From: JBEIUL01 sp044356865
GTDB lineage: Bacteria; Planctomycetota; Phycisphaerae; Phycisphaerales; SM1A02
Direction of reading: 5' to 3'
Assembly (NCBI GenBank): GCA_044356865.1
Contig: JBIKVN010000063.1
Span: 1-13,999, forward strand
Length of the DNA: 13,999 bases
Shown: positions 1 to 9,324 of the stretch, one piece after another
Position numbering within the stretch: position 1 is the first letter of the stretch
Layout: every line of letters starts with the position of its first letter
Position numbers and translations under genes: made by a program
The notes under the pieces: generated by a model
The model's database searches: none
Seen by the model: only the letters and a program-made list of their open reading frames with translations
What the model was told of the DNA's origin: nothing

Positions 1-224
1 CGACCGGCGTGACCTACGCCAGCGTGATCGACTCGCGGAACTCGTTCACCGGCTTCTACTCGCTGACCGGTGCGATCACCGGCATCACCATCGCGGTGAG
101 CGCGGGGCCGAGCACCACGGTCTTCACGACGACCGACAACCTGTACTTCGCGACCGTGCCGGCGCCGGGCGTGTTCGCCCTGCTCGGAGCGGCCGGCCTG
201 GTGGTGAATCGCCGGCGCCGCTGA
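1..224 (+). CDS. C-terminal end of a PEP-CTERM-like surface protein (5' partial)
   Basis: The reading frame is open from the window edge (first full codon at base 3) to a TGA at 222-224, so only about the last 73 residues are seen. They are rich in Thr, Ser, Gly and small hydrophobics, as in secreted beta-rich domains. The end has a tripartite sorting signal: a VPAPG motif, a hydrophobic stretch of about 13 residues (VFALLGAAGLVVN) and a terminal RRRR. This is the layout of PEP-CTERM domains, which are cleaved and anchored by an exosortase; the PAP variant with an Arg-rich tail is common in planctomycetes. The protein is therefore expected to be exported and processed at the cell envelope. 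The function of the missing N-terminal part cannot be judged. A strong terminator follows 22 bp after the stop. Confidence 0.8.
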   Translation, partial: TGVTYASVIDSRNSFTGFYSLTGAITGITIAVSAGPSTTVFTTTDNLYFATVPAPGVFALLGAAGLVVNRRRR

Positions 225-246
225 CTCGATGGAGAGGTTCTCCGGC

Positions 247-288
247 CGAAGGGCGCTCCGGATAGCGGGGCGCCCTTCGCCGATTTTT
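247..288 (+). terminator. Rho-independent terminator after the PEP-CTERM gene
   Basis: Bases 247-260 pair with 266-279 (GAAGGGCG against CGCCCTTC, extended inward by further pairs with one G-T wobble), giving a stem of about 14 bp with a five-base loop. A run of five T follows at 284-288 after four intervening bases. It lies just downstream of the first gene and separates it from clpB. Confidence 0.88.
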
Positions 289-530
289 CGCATGCCGTCC
301 GTTGGGGTGTTCGCCCCGCGGCGATCCGCCGAGACTGACGAGTTGGGCAGATCGAGAGGCCCAGGCGGGCGAGCGCGTGCCGAAACGGCAGGAAACGTGC
401 TTCTTTGGAGGATGCCTGCGAAGCGGACGACCGTCCGGCGCGGCACGCCGGTTGCCTTCATGGGGGCTCCGATCCGATCATCCGCCGCCGCGCGGCTGGA
501 CCGGATCGCCCCGGAAAGGACCAACACCCC
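289..530. other. Upstream region of clpB, no gene recognised
   Basis: With the terminator this spacer totals 306 bp without a convincing gene. The clpB frame is open upstream as far as a TTG at 405, but that stretch (Arg/Ala/Pro-rich) does not resemble a Clp N-terminus. No CIRCE inverted repeat (TTAGCACTC-N9-GAGTGCTAA) is present, and I cannot point to a convincing heat-shock or vegetative promoter. The only clear signal is the ribosome binding site GGAAAGGA at 513-520. Confidence 0.5.
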
Positions 531-3200
<2,670 letters not shown>

Positions 3201-3225
3201 TGGGAGGGCGGGGCCATGCCCCGCC
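3201..3225 (+). repeat. REP-like hairpin, copy 1 (family head TGGGAG)
   Basis: A TGGGAG head (3201-3206) is followed by an 8-bp perfect hairpin: arm GGCGGGGC 3207-3214, loop CAT, arm 3218-3225. The 19-nt hairpin recurs exactly, inverted, at 3313-3331. It starts directly after the clpB stop codon, so it may also act as a transcription barrier for clpB, although there is no T-tract. Confidence 0.75.
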
Positions 3226-3312
3226 GCGCATGCACGCCTGACTTGCTGCCGAGGGGGCGGCGATTCGCGCGCACGACTCCTGCCATCCACCGAAGGCGTT
3301 GCCTGCGGTCGC

Positions 3313-3337
3313 GGCGGGGCATGGCCCCGCCTTCCAC
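3313..3337 (-). repeat. REP-like hairpin, copy 2, inverted partner of copy 1
   Basis: Read on the minus strand: head GTGGAA (3337-3332) then arm GGCGGGGC, loop CAT, arm GCCCCGCC (3331-3313). The hairpin is identical to copy 1 in inverted orientation with 87 bp between the hairpins, so the two palindromes face inward. This pairing resembles REPIN/BIME elements. Confidence 0.75.
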
Positions 3338-3349
3338 GCTGGAGCGTGG
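3334..3349. repeat. Short hairpin CCACGCT-GG-AGCGTGG next to REP-like copy 2
   Basis: A 7-bp perfect inverted repeat with a 2-nt loop overlaps the head of the neighbouring REP-like copy. It lies about 30 bp beyond the stop codon of the GAF gene, in the convergent gap between clpB and that gene. Whether it is part of the mobile element or a terminator aid is not clear. Confidence 0.5.
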
Positions 3350-3379
3350 TCGACGGTCGTGTTCTGCACGAACGCCGAC

Positions 3380-3814
3380 CTAGCCTGCAAGTCCGCCCGC
3401 CACGAGCGCGTTCGCGTCGGCCTGCAGTTCCGCCGTCTCCTCGAACGTCCACGTCCGCGGCGAGCGGTTGGCGATACCCAGCGTCCCACGCAGCGAACCA
3501 TCCGCGGCCAGCATCGGCACTACGATCGCGCCTTCCATGCCGGTGAGCTTTGCTCCCGGCCGCACGGCGTCGTTCGCATCGACCTGCAGGTTGCACACCG
3601 TGACGGGCTCGCGACGGGCGGCGCAGACGCCGGCCATGCCCTTGCCCACCGGAATCCGCTCGATCACCGCCCGCACCGGCGGCGGGTAGTCGCCGTGGAG
3701 CGCGGCAAGTTCGAGCGTCTCTCCGCGGAGCACGTGGATCGTTCCGGTCTCGGCCGCGAAGCGGGCGATGATCGCGCGGAGGGCGTCGTCGAGGGCTCGG
3801 GTGTCGGGATGCAT
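3380..3814 (-). CDS. Small single-domain GAF protein
   Basis: A 144-residue protein made of a single GAF domain. The core pattern is visible: IPVGKGMAGVCAARREPVTV, then a region ending IVVPML, then GSLRGTLGIANRSPRTWTFEE and an alpha-helical end. GAF domains bind small ligands or sense redox or cyclic nucleotides. The closest functional template would be free methionine-R-sulfoxide reductase, but its third catalytic Cys is absent: only the two Cys in GVC and TVC are seen and the loop has VRPGAKLTG. I therefore call it a sensor-type GAF domain of unknown ligand. The ATG at 3814 is preferred over the in-frame GTG at 3823 because a TATCGT box lies 7 nt before it and no Shine-Dalgarno exists for either. 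It converges with clpB across the hairpin spacer. Confidence 0.82.
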   Translation of the reverse strand: MHPDTRALDDALRAIIARFAAETGTIHVLRGETLELAALHGDYPPPVRAVIERIPVGKGMAGVCAARREPVTVCNLQVDANDAVRPGAKLTGMEGAIVVPMLAADGSLRGTLGIANRSPRTWTFEETAELQADANALVAGGLAG

Positions 3815-3821
3815 GGGCGAC

Positions 3822-3827
3822 ACGATA
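3822..3827 (-). promoter_or_regulatory. Putative -10 box TATCGT of the GAF gene (leaderless layout)
   Basis: On the minus strand TATCGT is followed by 7 nt and the ATG at 3814, so transcription starting about 7 nt after the box would begin at or next to the start codon. There is no recognisable -35 hexamer and no Shine-Dalgarno. Confidence 0.45.
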
Positions 3828-4193
3828 GATCCGGCCCCGGTACTGCCGCTACCTTAACGATGGAAAGCCCTTCCGATGCTACGCCGGCGAGTGGCGCTCG
3901 GCGGCATCGAAACCGGTTCGCATTTCGGCTGCGGCAAGCCGGCGACGGGGCCGAGGCCGCTTGGGGATCAGGGTGTCAAAAGCCGGAACACCGCGGCGGG
4001 GCCCGCGAAAGCCTTGCGAGATGCGACAGGCGGGACCCCGGACCTGCTCGGGCGAATGGCGGCCGATGGGCGGACGGACGTACCTGACGATCTCGTCGCG
4101 AACCTGCTGGCGCGGCGCGGGCCGCGCGGTGAAGAACGACCTGAACTGCCGGGCGGAGAGTTCGCACCGCCACATCGCAAGCGGCGCGTCGCC
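3828..4193. other. Spacer without recognisable gene, upstream of the protein remnant
   Basis: About 365 bp between the GAF gene start and the recognisable stump. A plus-strand frame is open from 3876 through the stump, but residues encoded before about 4194 (Arg/Ala/Gly-rich) show no family pattern, and none of the other frames looks like a protein. It may be decayed coding sequence of the same old gene or of something that replaced its front. I see no convincing repeat or RNA structure. Confidence 0.4.
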
Positions 4194-4676
4194 TGGTTGC
4201 CCGACGGCTCGCTCGCCCTCGGCGAGACCAACCGCGGCTGGGCCTCACGCGGCGAGCACGGCCACGGCCTCAAGAGGCTGGTGTGGACGGGGAAGACGCC
4301 GTTCGAGACCCACCGCATGCGGGCGGTCTCCGGCGGCTTCCGGCTGGAGTTCAACGAGCGGGTCGACCCGGCGACGGCGGGAGATCCGGCGTCGTACGAG
4401 ATGACCTCGTACATCTACTACCACCACGAGCCGTACGGGAGTCCGAAGATCGACACGAAGCCTTGTGCGATCGTGAAGGCGACGGTAGCGGAGGACGGGA
4501 AGAGTGTCGAGCTGGCGGTGGAGGGGCTGCGCGAGGTGTACGTGCATGAGTTACACGCCAAGGGCGTGCGGAATGCAGCGGGCGTGCCGTTGCTGCATGC
4601 GAGGGCGTACTACACGCATAATCGCTTCGCCCACCACGATTCCACGTCCGCGGCGAGCGGAACGGGCAATCCGTAG
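4194..4676 (+). pseudogene. C-terminal remnant of a large planctomycete secreted/heme-type protein
   Basis: The stretch WLPDGSLALGETNRGW, then GLKRLVWTGKTPFETHRMRA, FRLEFNERVDPATAGDPASY, SYIYYHHEPYGSP, VELAVEGLREVYVHELHAKG and LLHARAYYTHNR (4194-4625) matches, from memory, the end of very large planctomycete proteins combining sugar-dehydrogenase-like propeller, cytochrome c and related domains. In those, this segment follows several hundred residues that are absent here. The frame remains open upstream, but into unrelated sequence with no start signal, so I read it as a 5'-truncated remnant. After YYTHNR the frame runs into DNA antisense to the methyltransferase gene and stops at TAG 4674-4676, so the final 17 residues are probably not original. 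A short functional protein cannot be fully excluded. Confidence 0.6.
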
Positions 4677-6961
4677 GAGCGGACCATCACCGCGCCGAAC
4701 GCGCGAAGTGCGCTTTCCCTCGTCCGTGCATCGGGGGCGCGATGCGCCTCCTCCAGCCTTTCCGCCCCCCGCTGCCACCAGGACGCATCCGTCGGATTGG
4801 GCAGTTGAAGCGTTTGCGAGGCGCTCAGCTTGATGGCATCCACCGTCATGGCCGCACCGTCGTGCCTTGCGAAAGCGATGGCCGTCGCGACCGGCGAGGC
4901 GATCGCCGCGGCAACCTTCCAAAGATCCCCGGGAAGCCGTGGCGTGATGGTGATGAGAGGAAGGCTCGGGATGAACTCCCCATCGGCATCGACAAAGAGC
5001 TCCAGCACCCTCGTTTGGGTCGCGAGGATGATCTTGGTCCGGAGGCGTGCCGTGATCCAAGGATCCAAGGTGCCCTCGCGGGCCATGCGTCCGCGATCGA
5101 TGCGAGGGGCGTTCCATCGTCTCTTCAACACCCGCGTCGAATCGGAACCCCATCGGCATGCGGCAAGGTCGATGAGCCCCGTCGTGACCAGTTTCGGGTA
5201 CTGATCCGCCCGTCGATCGGCGGAAGCGATGTCGGCATCATCGACGAGGAATCCATCCAGACCGTAGTACTGGTCGCGGAAGTCCGCGGTGGACTCGGCG
5301 AGATCGCCGATCGTGCCGCCCTGGAGATCCTCGATCTCCGGGACGCCGCTCGCCGCCGCGGCGAGAGGCGCCCACGTCGAGGCGAGCGACCACGCGTCCT
5401 GGTCGATGGCACGATCGGCAAGGCGGCGGAAGTCCTTTCCGACGAACCGAGACAGGGATCCGCTTCGATCGGCGGTTCGCGCAAGGACCGGCAGGCAGAC
5501 GTGGACGCTCGCGGCCCCGAAGACCCGTTCACGTGCAATCCAGAGGTCGGTCAGCGAGCAGCGTCGCAGGACGCCTCCGCGGATGGCTTCAGCATCTCGC
5601 GCCGCGAGGATCGACTGGGGCTGGACGAGCGCGAGCCGACCGCCCGGCGCGAGCCAACGCGAACATCGCTCGAGAAACGCCGCAGAAATGTCGGCGTATC
5701 CGCGAATACTCCCGTCCGACACGCGATTGAGAATCGCCGCTCGCGCCCGATCGCTCGCGGTACCCGTCTCAAGCTGGTTCAGGAACGGCGGATTGCCGAC
5801 GATCGAATCGAATCCACCGCGGCCGAAGACCTCGGGAAACGCGAGCTCCGTGTGGAAGAGCCGCTCGCGAGCGGCGATGTCCGCCACGAGCCGTCGCATC
5901 GGCTCCGGCAACCGATCGGTATCGCGCAGGTCGCCGGTCGTCGGCACGTCGAACTGGCCATCACGCTTGCGACTCAGGAATGCCGCGCACCAGAGATCCG
6001 CCGCAAGGGAAGGATCCAGCTCGCCTTTCACGACGGCGAGATTCCGTTCGGTGCGATTTCGTCGGCGAAGCAGCGCGCATTCGGATCGATCGTCGCCGGA
6101 TCGAACGCGATACGCCTCGTCGGGAATGCCGGACTCGACCATGGCCCTGGTCGTCCCGAGCAGGGCGTTCCCGGTCCGGACATTCGCGGCGAAGGCCGAC
6201 GGCGAAATGGCCGGATTGCGGACCGCAAGCCAAAGTTGAATGCGGCAGATCTCCGCCGCAGTCGGGTCGATGTCGATCCCGTGCACACACCGCCGGAGGA
6301 CTTCGGCGAGACGGTCCTCTCCGCCGAGCGTCTTCACGCGAGCCGCGATACGGCGCGCGGCGGCGACGAGGAATCGTCCACCGCCGACGGCCGGATCAAG
6401 GACCGACGTTTCGAGGAGGTTTCTGACCGCTTCGGTTCCGCCGAATCCGGCCGTAGCGGCATCGAGGACGGGATTCAGCCCCCGATCGAGCGTGAACTCG
6501 ACGAGCGATGCGGGCGTGTAGAAGGATCCGGAAGACGTGCGACGCCCCCGCGGCCGGAAATCGAGACGGACCTGTCCGTGACGATCTCGCACCGCTTCCA
6601 CCTCAAGCAGCGTTTCGTACGCGGTACCCAGCGGGTCCTCCCGGCCATGGCGGACCATCCAGCCGTCAAGGCGGTCAGATGCCTCAGCCAAGCCAGTCCG
6701 CGAGAGGCCGAGATCCGCATCAAGGCCGAAGCACGGCTCGTCGATCCGGAGACCGGCCTTGAAGGCCAGCGTCCGGGTCATGATGGCGAGAGCGATCGCG
6801 ATAGCGCCTTCGCGAAGCTCTTCGGCAGTGCGTCCGCCTGATGCGGCCCTTCGATCAAGCTCGACGGCGATCGCCTCGACGTGGTCGCGAATCTCGCGCG
6901 CCATCTCTCCCACCCGCTCGCGAGTTCGCATCGATCTCGATTCAGCCCTCGTGGCGGTCAT
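4610..6961 (-). CDS. Large N6-adenine DNA methyltransferase (Eco57I/type IIG-like), solitary
   Basis: A 783-residue protein with class-I SAM-dependent N6-adenine methyltransferase motifs in gamma order: motif X SFYTPASLV (146-154), motif I DPAVGGGRFL (189-198; usual form DPACGSGxFL), acidic HGIDIDP (227-233) and catalytic motif IV GNPPF (389-393). The helical front contains DPLGTAYETLLE (109-120), typical of large restriction-type methylases. The C-terminal part (about 580-730), including TTGLIDLAACRWG and a KIILATQTRV stretch, is the likely target-recognition domain. It should methylate adenine in an unknown DNA site. No PD-(D/E)XK nuclease motif was recognised and no restriction or specificity gene is adjacent, so a solitary methylase is the safest reading. 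It begins 26 bp after the NagB-PIG-L stop without a Shine-Dalgarno and may be cotranscribed. Codon use looks more relaxed than in clpB or aroC. Its last codons overlap the neighbouring remnant. Confidence 0.88.
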   Translation of the reverse strand: MTATRAESRSMRTRERVGEMAREIRDHVEAIAVELDRRAASGGRTAEELREGAIAIALAIMTRTLAFKAGLRIDEPCFGLDADLGLSRTGLAEASDRLDGWMVRHGREDPLGTAYETLLEVEAVRDRHGQVRLDFRPRGRRTSSGSFYTPASLVEFTLDRGLNPVLDAATAGFGGTEAVRNLLETSVLDPAVGGGRFLVAAARRIAARVKTLGGEDRLAEVLRRCVHGIDIDPTAAEICRIQLWLAVRNPAISPSAFAANVRTGNALLGTTRAMVESGIPDEAYRVRSGDDRSECALLRRRNRTERNLAVVKGELDPSLAADLWCAAFLSRKRDGQFDVPTTGDLRDTDRLPEPMRRLVADIAARERLFHTELAFPEVFGRGGFDSIVGNPPFLNQLETGTASDRARAAILNRVSDGSIRGYADISAAFLERCSRWLAPGGRLALVQPQSILAARDAEAIRGGVLRRCSLTDLWIARERVFGAASVHVCLPVLARTADRSGSLSRFVGKDFRRLADRAIDQDAWSLASTWAPLAAAASGVPEIEDLQGGTIGDLAESTADFRDQYYGLDGFLVDDADIASADRRADQYPKLVTTGLIDLAACRWGSDSTRVLKRRWNAPRIDRGRMAREGTLDPWITARLRTKIILATQTRVLELFVDADGEFIPSLPLITITPRLPGDLWKVAAAIASPVATAIAFARHDGAAMTVDAIKLSASQTLQLPNPTDASWWQRGAERLEEAHRAPDARTRESALRAFGAVMVRSYGLPVPLAADVESWWAKRLCV

Positions 6962-6987
6962 GATTCAAGACGGCTTGGAGTCGCCCC

Positions 6988-8979
6988 TCACTCCAACGCC
7001 ACCCCATCCCACCGGACGAACGCCTCGATCGCCTCGTACTCGGCGAGGCCGAGGGAATCGAGCAGACTCGCCGTAGCGCGATTCCGCTGCTCGGCCCGCT
7101 GCCAGAACTCGCGATCATCCGAGCCGGGGAACATCGCGCGGTCCTTCTGGCTCTGGTGCCTGAAGATCGCGGCCCGCTTGCGGGCGACCTCGTCGGGGGC
7201 GAGCGGCACGGCCATGTCGAGGTGCTCGATGTCCCACTCCTGCCACGCGCCCCGATACAGCCACGTCTCGCAATCGGCGAGCCAGGCGTCGTCCTTGCAG
7301 CGGGCGATCGCGGCGAAGACGGCGCCGAGGCACGTGCGGTGCGTGCCGTGCGGGTCGGAGAGGTCGCCGGCGGCGTAGATCTGATGAGGCTGGATCTTCC
7401 GCAGCAGATCGACGGTGATCCGCACGTCCTCCTCGCCGAGCGGCTTCTTCCGCACGCGACCGGTCTCGTAAAACGGAAGATCCAGGAAATGCAGCCGCTC
7501 GTCGGCCAAGTTGCACGCGGCGCCGGCCGCGCGGGCCTCGCCGCGGCGGATGAGGCCCTTGAGTTGCTGGACTTCGGGCGGGTCGACCGACGCGGGCTTC
7601 TTGCCGCGCAGCTTGCGCTGGATCTCGGTCTCGAGCTCGCTGGTGCGGGCCCCCTCGAAGCCGAAGGCCTGGTTGAAGTCCGACGCGAAGTCGGCAAATC
7701 GCAAGGCGTCGGCGTCGGAGACCGCGATGTTGCCCGAGGTCTGGTAGGCGACATGCACCTCGTGGCCCTGGTCGACCAGGCGCAGGAGCGTGCCGCCCAT
7801 CGAGATCACGTCGTCATCGGGATGCGGCGAGAAGATGAGCACCCGCTTCGGGAAGATCCGGTCGGCGGGGCGATCGATGTCGCCCGAACGCTTGGCGTCG
7901 CGCGGCTTGCCGCCGGGCCAGCCGGTGATCGTGCGCTGCAGGGCGCGGAAGACCTCGAGGTTCAGGTCGTACGCCTTCCCGCGGGTCGCCAGCAGGTCCT
8001 GCAGGTGATGCTCGTTGTAGTCCTCGGCGACCAGCTTGAGGATCGCCTTGCCGGTCGACTTCGCGAGCCAGATCACCGCCTTGCGGACGGAGCGGTCGGT
8101 CCACTGGACTGGCCCGAGCCTCCACGGGCACTTGATGCGGGCGAGATCGGCGGCGGCGGCGGCGTCAAGCCAGAACGCGGCGTTCGAATGCTGCTGCAGG
8201 AAGCTCGCGGCGATCGACTCGGTGATCGGCCCTTCGACGGCCTTCGCGACCACGGCACTCTTGCCCTCGCCGAAGGCCATGAGGATCACGCGGCGGGCGT
8301 CGAGAATAGAACCGACGCCCATGGTGATCGCCCGCAGCGGGACGTTCTCCTGCCCGAAGAAATCGCTCGCGGCGTCCTTCCGCGTGACCGCATCGAGCGT
8401 GATGAGCCGCGTGCGCGAGCTGCGAGACGAGCCCGGCTCGTTGAAACCGACGTGGCCGGTGCGGCCGATGCCGAGAAGCTGAAGGTCGATGCCGCCCGCG
8501 TCGCGGATCGACTTCTCGTAGGCGAGGCAGTGCTCGTGCACCCGCTCGGGCGGCACGGTACCGTCGGGCAGGTGCACGTTCGCCGGATCGATGTCGACAT
8601 GGTCGAAAAGATGCTCGCGCATGAACCGGCGGTAGCTCTGCAGCTCGGCCGGGTCCATGGGCCAGTACTCGTCGAGGTTGAAGGTGACGACGTTGCGGAA
8701 CGAGAGGCCTTCCTCGCGGTGGAGGCGGATCAGTTCCGCGTAGACAATCGTCGGCGTCGAGCCGGTCGCGAGGCCCAGCACGCAGCGTTCGCCGCGGGCG
8801 GCCTTCGCGCGGATGAGGGCCGCGATCTCGGCGGCGACGGTCGCGCTTACATCGCGGCTGCGGGCGAAGACGAAGGTCGGGATGCGTTCGACGTCGAGAG
8901 CGCCTTCGGGGGCGGGCTCGGGGCCGCGGCGGGTGGTGGCGTGGGGAATGACGGGAGCGGGCGCGGCCATCGGGGTCAT
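6988..8979 (-). CDS. nagB: Glucosamine-6-phosphate deaminase-like domain fused to a PIG-L deacetylase
   Basis: A 663-residue two-domain protein. Residues about 30-300 are NagB-like (glucosamine-6-phosphate to fructose-6-phosphate plus ammonia): phosphate loop ATGSTPT (71-77), FNLDEYWPM with the base D103, and GIGRTGHVGFNEPGSS (170-185) with H176 and E181. Where E. coli NagB has Asp141 (GNDGH) this protein has Thr174. Residues about 378-660 are a PIG-L/LmbE zinc deacetylase: metal motif PHPDDD (385-390) and DPHGTHR (542-548); known substrates of this family are N-acetylglucosaminyl compounds. Similar fusions of this length are annotated in Bacteroidetes. Together the domains suggest deacetylation plus deamination of an amino sugar, but the exact substrate is inference. 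The ATG at 8979 is chosen because GGAGA lies 5 nt upstream (8989-8985); the frame extends upstream to 9117 but runs through a repeat. It is probably cotranscribed with the methyltransferase. Confidence 0.9.
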   Translation of the reverse strand: MTPMAAPAPVIPHATTRRGPEPAPEGALDVERIPTFVFARSRDVSATVAAEIAALIRAKAARGERCVLGLATGSTPTIVYAELIRLHREEGLSFRNVVTFNLDEYWPMDPAELQSYRRFMREHLFDHVDIDPANVHLPDGTVPPERVHEHCLAYEKSIRDAGGIDLQLLGIGRTGHVGFNEPGSSRSSRTRLITLDAVTRKDAASDFFGQENVPLRAITMGVGSILDARRVILMAFGEGKSAVVAKAVEGPITESIAASFLQQHSNAAFWLDAAAAADLARIKCPWRLGPVQWTDRSVRKAVIWLAKSTGKAILKLVAEDYNEHHLQDLLATRGKAYDLNLEVFRALQRTITGWPGGKPRDAKRSGDIDRPADRIFPKRVLIFSPHPDDDVISMGGTLLRLVDQGHEVHVAYQTSGNIAVSDADALRFADFASDFNQAFGFEGARTSELETEIQRKLRGKKPASVDPPEVQQLKGLIRRGEARAAGAACNLADERLHFLDLPFYETGRVRKKPLGEEDVRITVDLLRKIQPHQIYAAGDLSDPHGTHRTCLGAVFAAIARCKDDAWLADCETWLYRGAWQEWDIEHLDMAVPLAPDEVARKRAAIFRHQSQKDRAMFPGSDDREFWQRAEQRNRATASLLDSLGLAEYEAIEAFVRWDGVALE

Positions 8980-8996
8980 CGAGGTCTCCGGCAGCG

Positions 8997-9002
8997 ATGA
9001 TA
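8997..9002 (-). promoter_or_regulatory. Possible -10 box TATCAT of nagB-pigL
   Basis: TATCAT on the minus strand lies 17 nt before the ATG at 8979. A start about 7 nt downstream would give a leader of roughly 11 nt that still contains the GGAGA ribosome binding site. No good -35 hexamer is visible. Confidence 0.3.
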
Positions 9003-9086
9003 GCGGCGCAAACTGCCGAGTTTTCCCGGCAAAGGCGGGTCGCGCGAGCGGGCGTGGGGTTTGGAAGGACGCCAGCGTGTCGACCT

Positions 9087-9113
9087 CGACGGGGCATGGC
9101 CCCGTCGTTCCGG
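9087..9113 (-). repeat. REP-like hairpin, copy 3 (head CCGGAA)
   Basis: On the minus strand a CCGGAA head (9113-9108) is followed by a 9-bp perfect stem: arm CGACGGGGC, loop CAT, arm GCCCCGTCG (9107-9087). It differs from copy 4 by a G-C to A-T pair change on both arms. It is upstream of nagB-pigL and pairs head-to-head with copy 4. Confidence 0.75.
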
Positions 9114-9188
9114 GCACTTAGTGTGCGGAGGATTGGTATGGCGGGTCGAGGCCGCTCTGAATGAACCCATCGGTGATCGGCACGCCGG

Positions 9189-9215
9189 CCGGAGCGACGA
9201 GGCCATGCCTCGTCG
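9189..9215 (+). repeat. REP-like hairpin, copy 4 (head CCGGAG)
   Basis: Head CCGGAG (9189-9194) followed by arm CGACGAGGC, loop CAT, arm GCCTCGTCG (9195-9215), 9 bp perfect. It is in inverted orientation to copy 3 with 87 bp between the hairpins, the same interval as between copies 1 and 2. Confidence 0.75.
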
Positions 9216-9273
9216 AGGATGAACGCAAGAGCCGTTCGCGGGTTGGGTCCGCGATCGACGCATCGCTCGCCAC

Positions 9274-9298
9274 GCGTCGGCCGCAGGCCGACGCTCCA
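9274..9298 (-). repeat. REP-like hairpin, copy 5 (TGGAGCG head), exact copy of the one at 11414
   Basis: On the minus strand TGGA leads into a 9-bp perfect stem, arm GCGTCGGCC, loop TGC, arm GGCCGACGC (9294-9274). All 25 bases are identical to 11414-11438. The GGAGCG start matches copy 4, while the stem and loop are a second variant. Confidence 0.78.
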
Positions 9299-9324
9299 AA
9301 CCCGAGTCGCGTCGTAGGCGGTCC

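Noticed and set aside
405..530. TTG start giving clpB 42 more residues
   Set aside because: No resemblance to the Clp N-domain; the ATG at 531 has a good ribosome binding site and the usual N-terminus.
289..530. CIRCE/HrcA operator upstream of clpB
   Set aside because: The TTAGCACTC-N9-GAGTGCTAA inverted repeat is not present, and no other clear heat-shock operator was found.
3876..4193. Reading 3876-4676 as an intact 266-residue gene
   Set aside because: The front half has no family pattern and no start signal, while the back half is the C-terminal end of a much larger family. Some doubt remains, since the frame is open.
4742..6841. A 699-codon open frame on the plus strand opposite the methyltransferase
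   Set aside because: It is Arg-rich and antisense to a protein with clear catalytic motifs. Long antisense frames are expected in GC-rich DNA.
4610..6961. Complete restriction-modification or BREX-type system
   Set aside because: Only the methylase is visible. Its neighbours are a sugar enzyme and a gene remnant, with no nuclease, specificity subunit or Pgl/Brx genes.
7156..9000. A 614-codon plus-strand open frame opposite nagB-pigL
   Set aside because: It is low-complexity, rich in Arg, Gly and Asp, with no domain pattern; the minus strand carries NagB and PIG-L motifs throughout.
8980..9117. Longer nagB-pigL start at 9117
   Set aside because: The extra 46 residues are translated from a REP-like hairpin and spacer, while the ATG at 8979 has GGAGA at proper distance.
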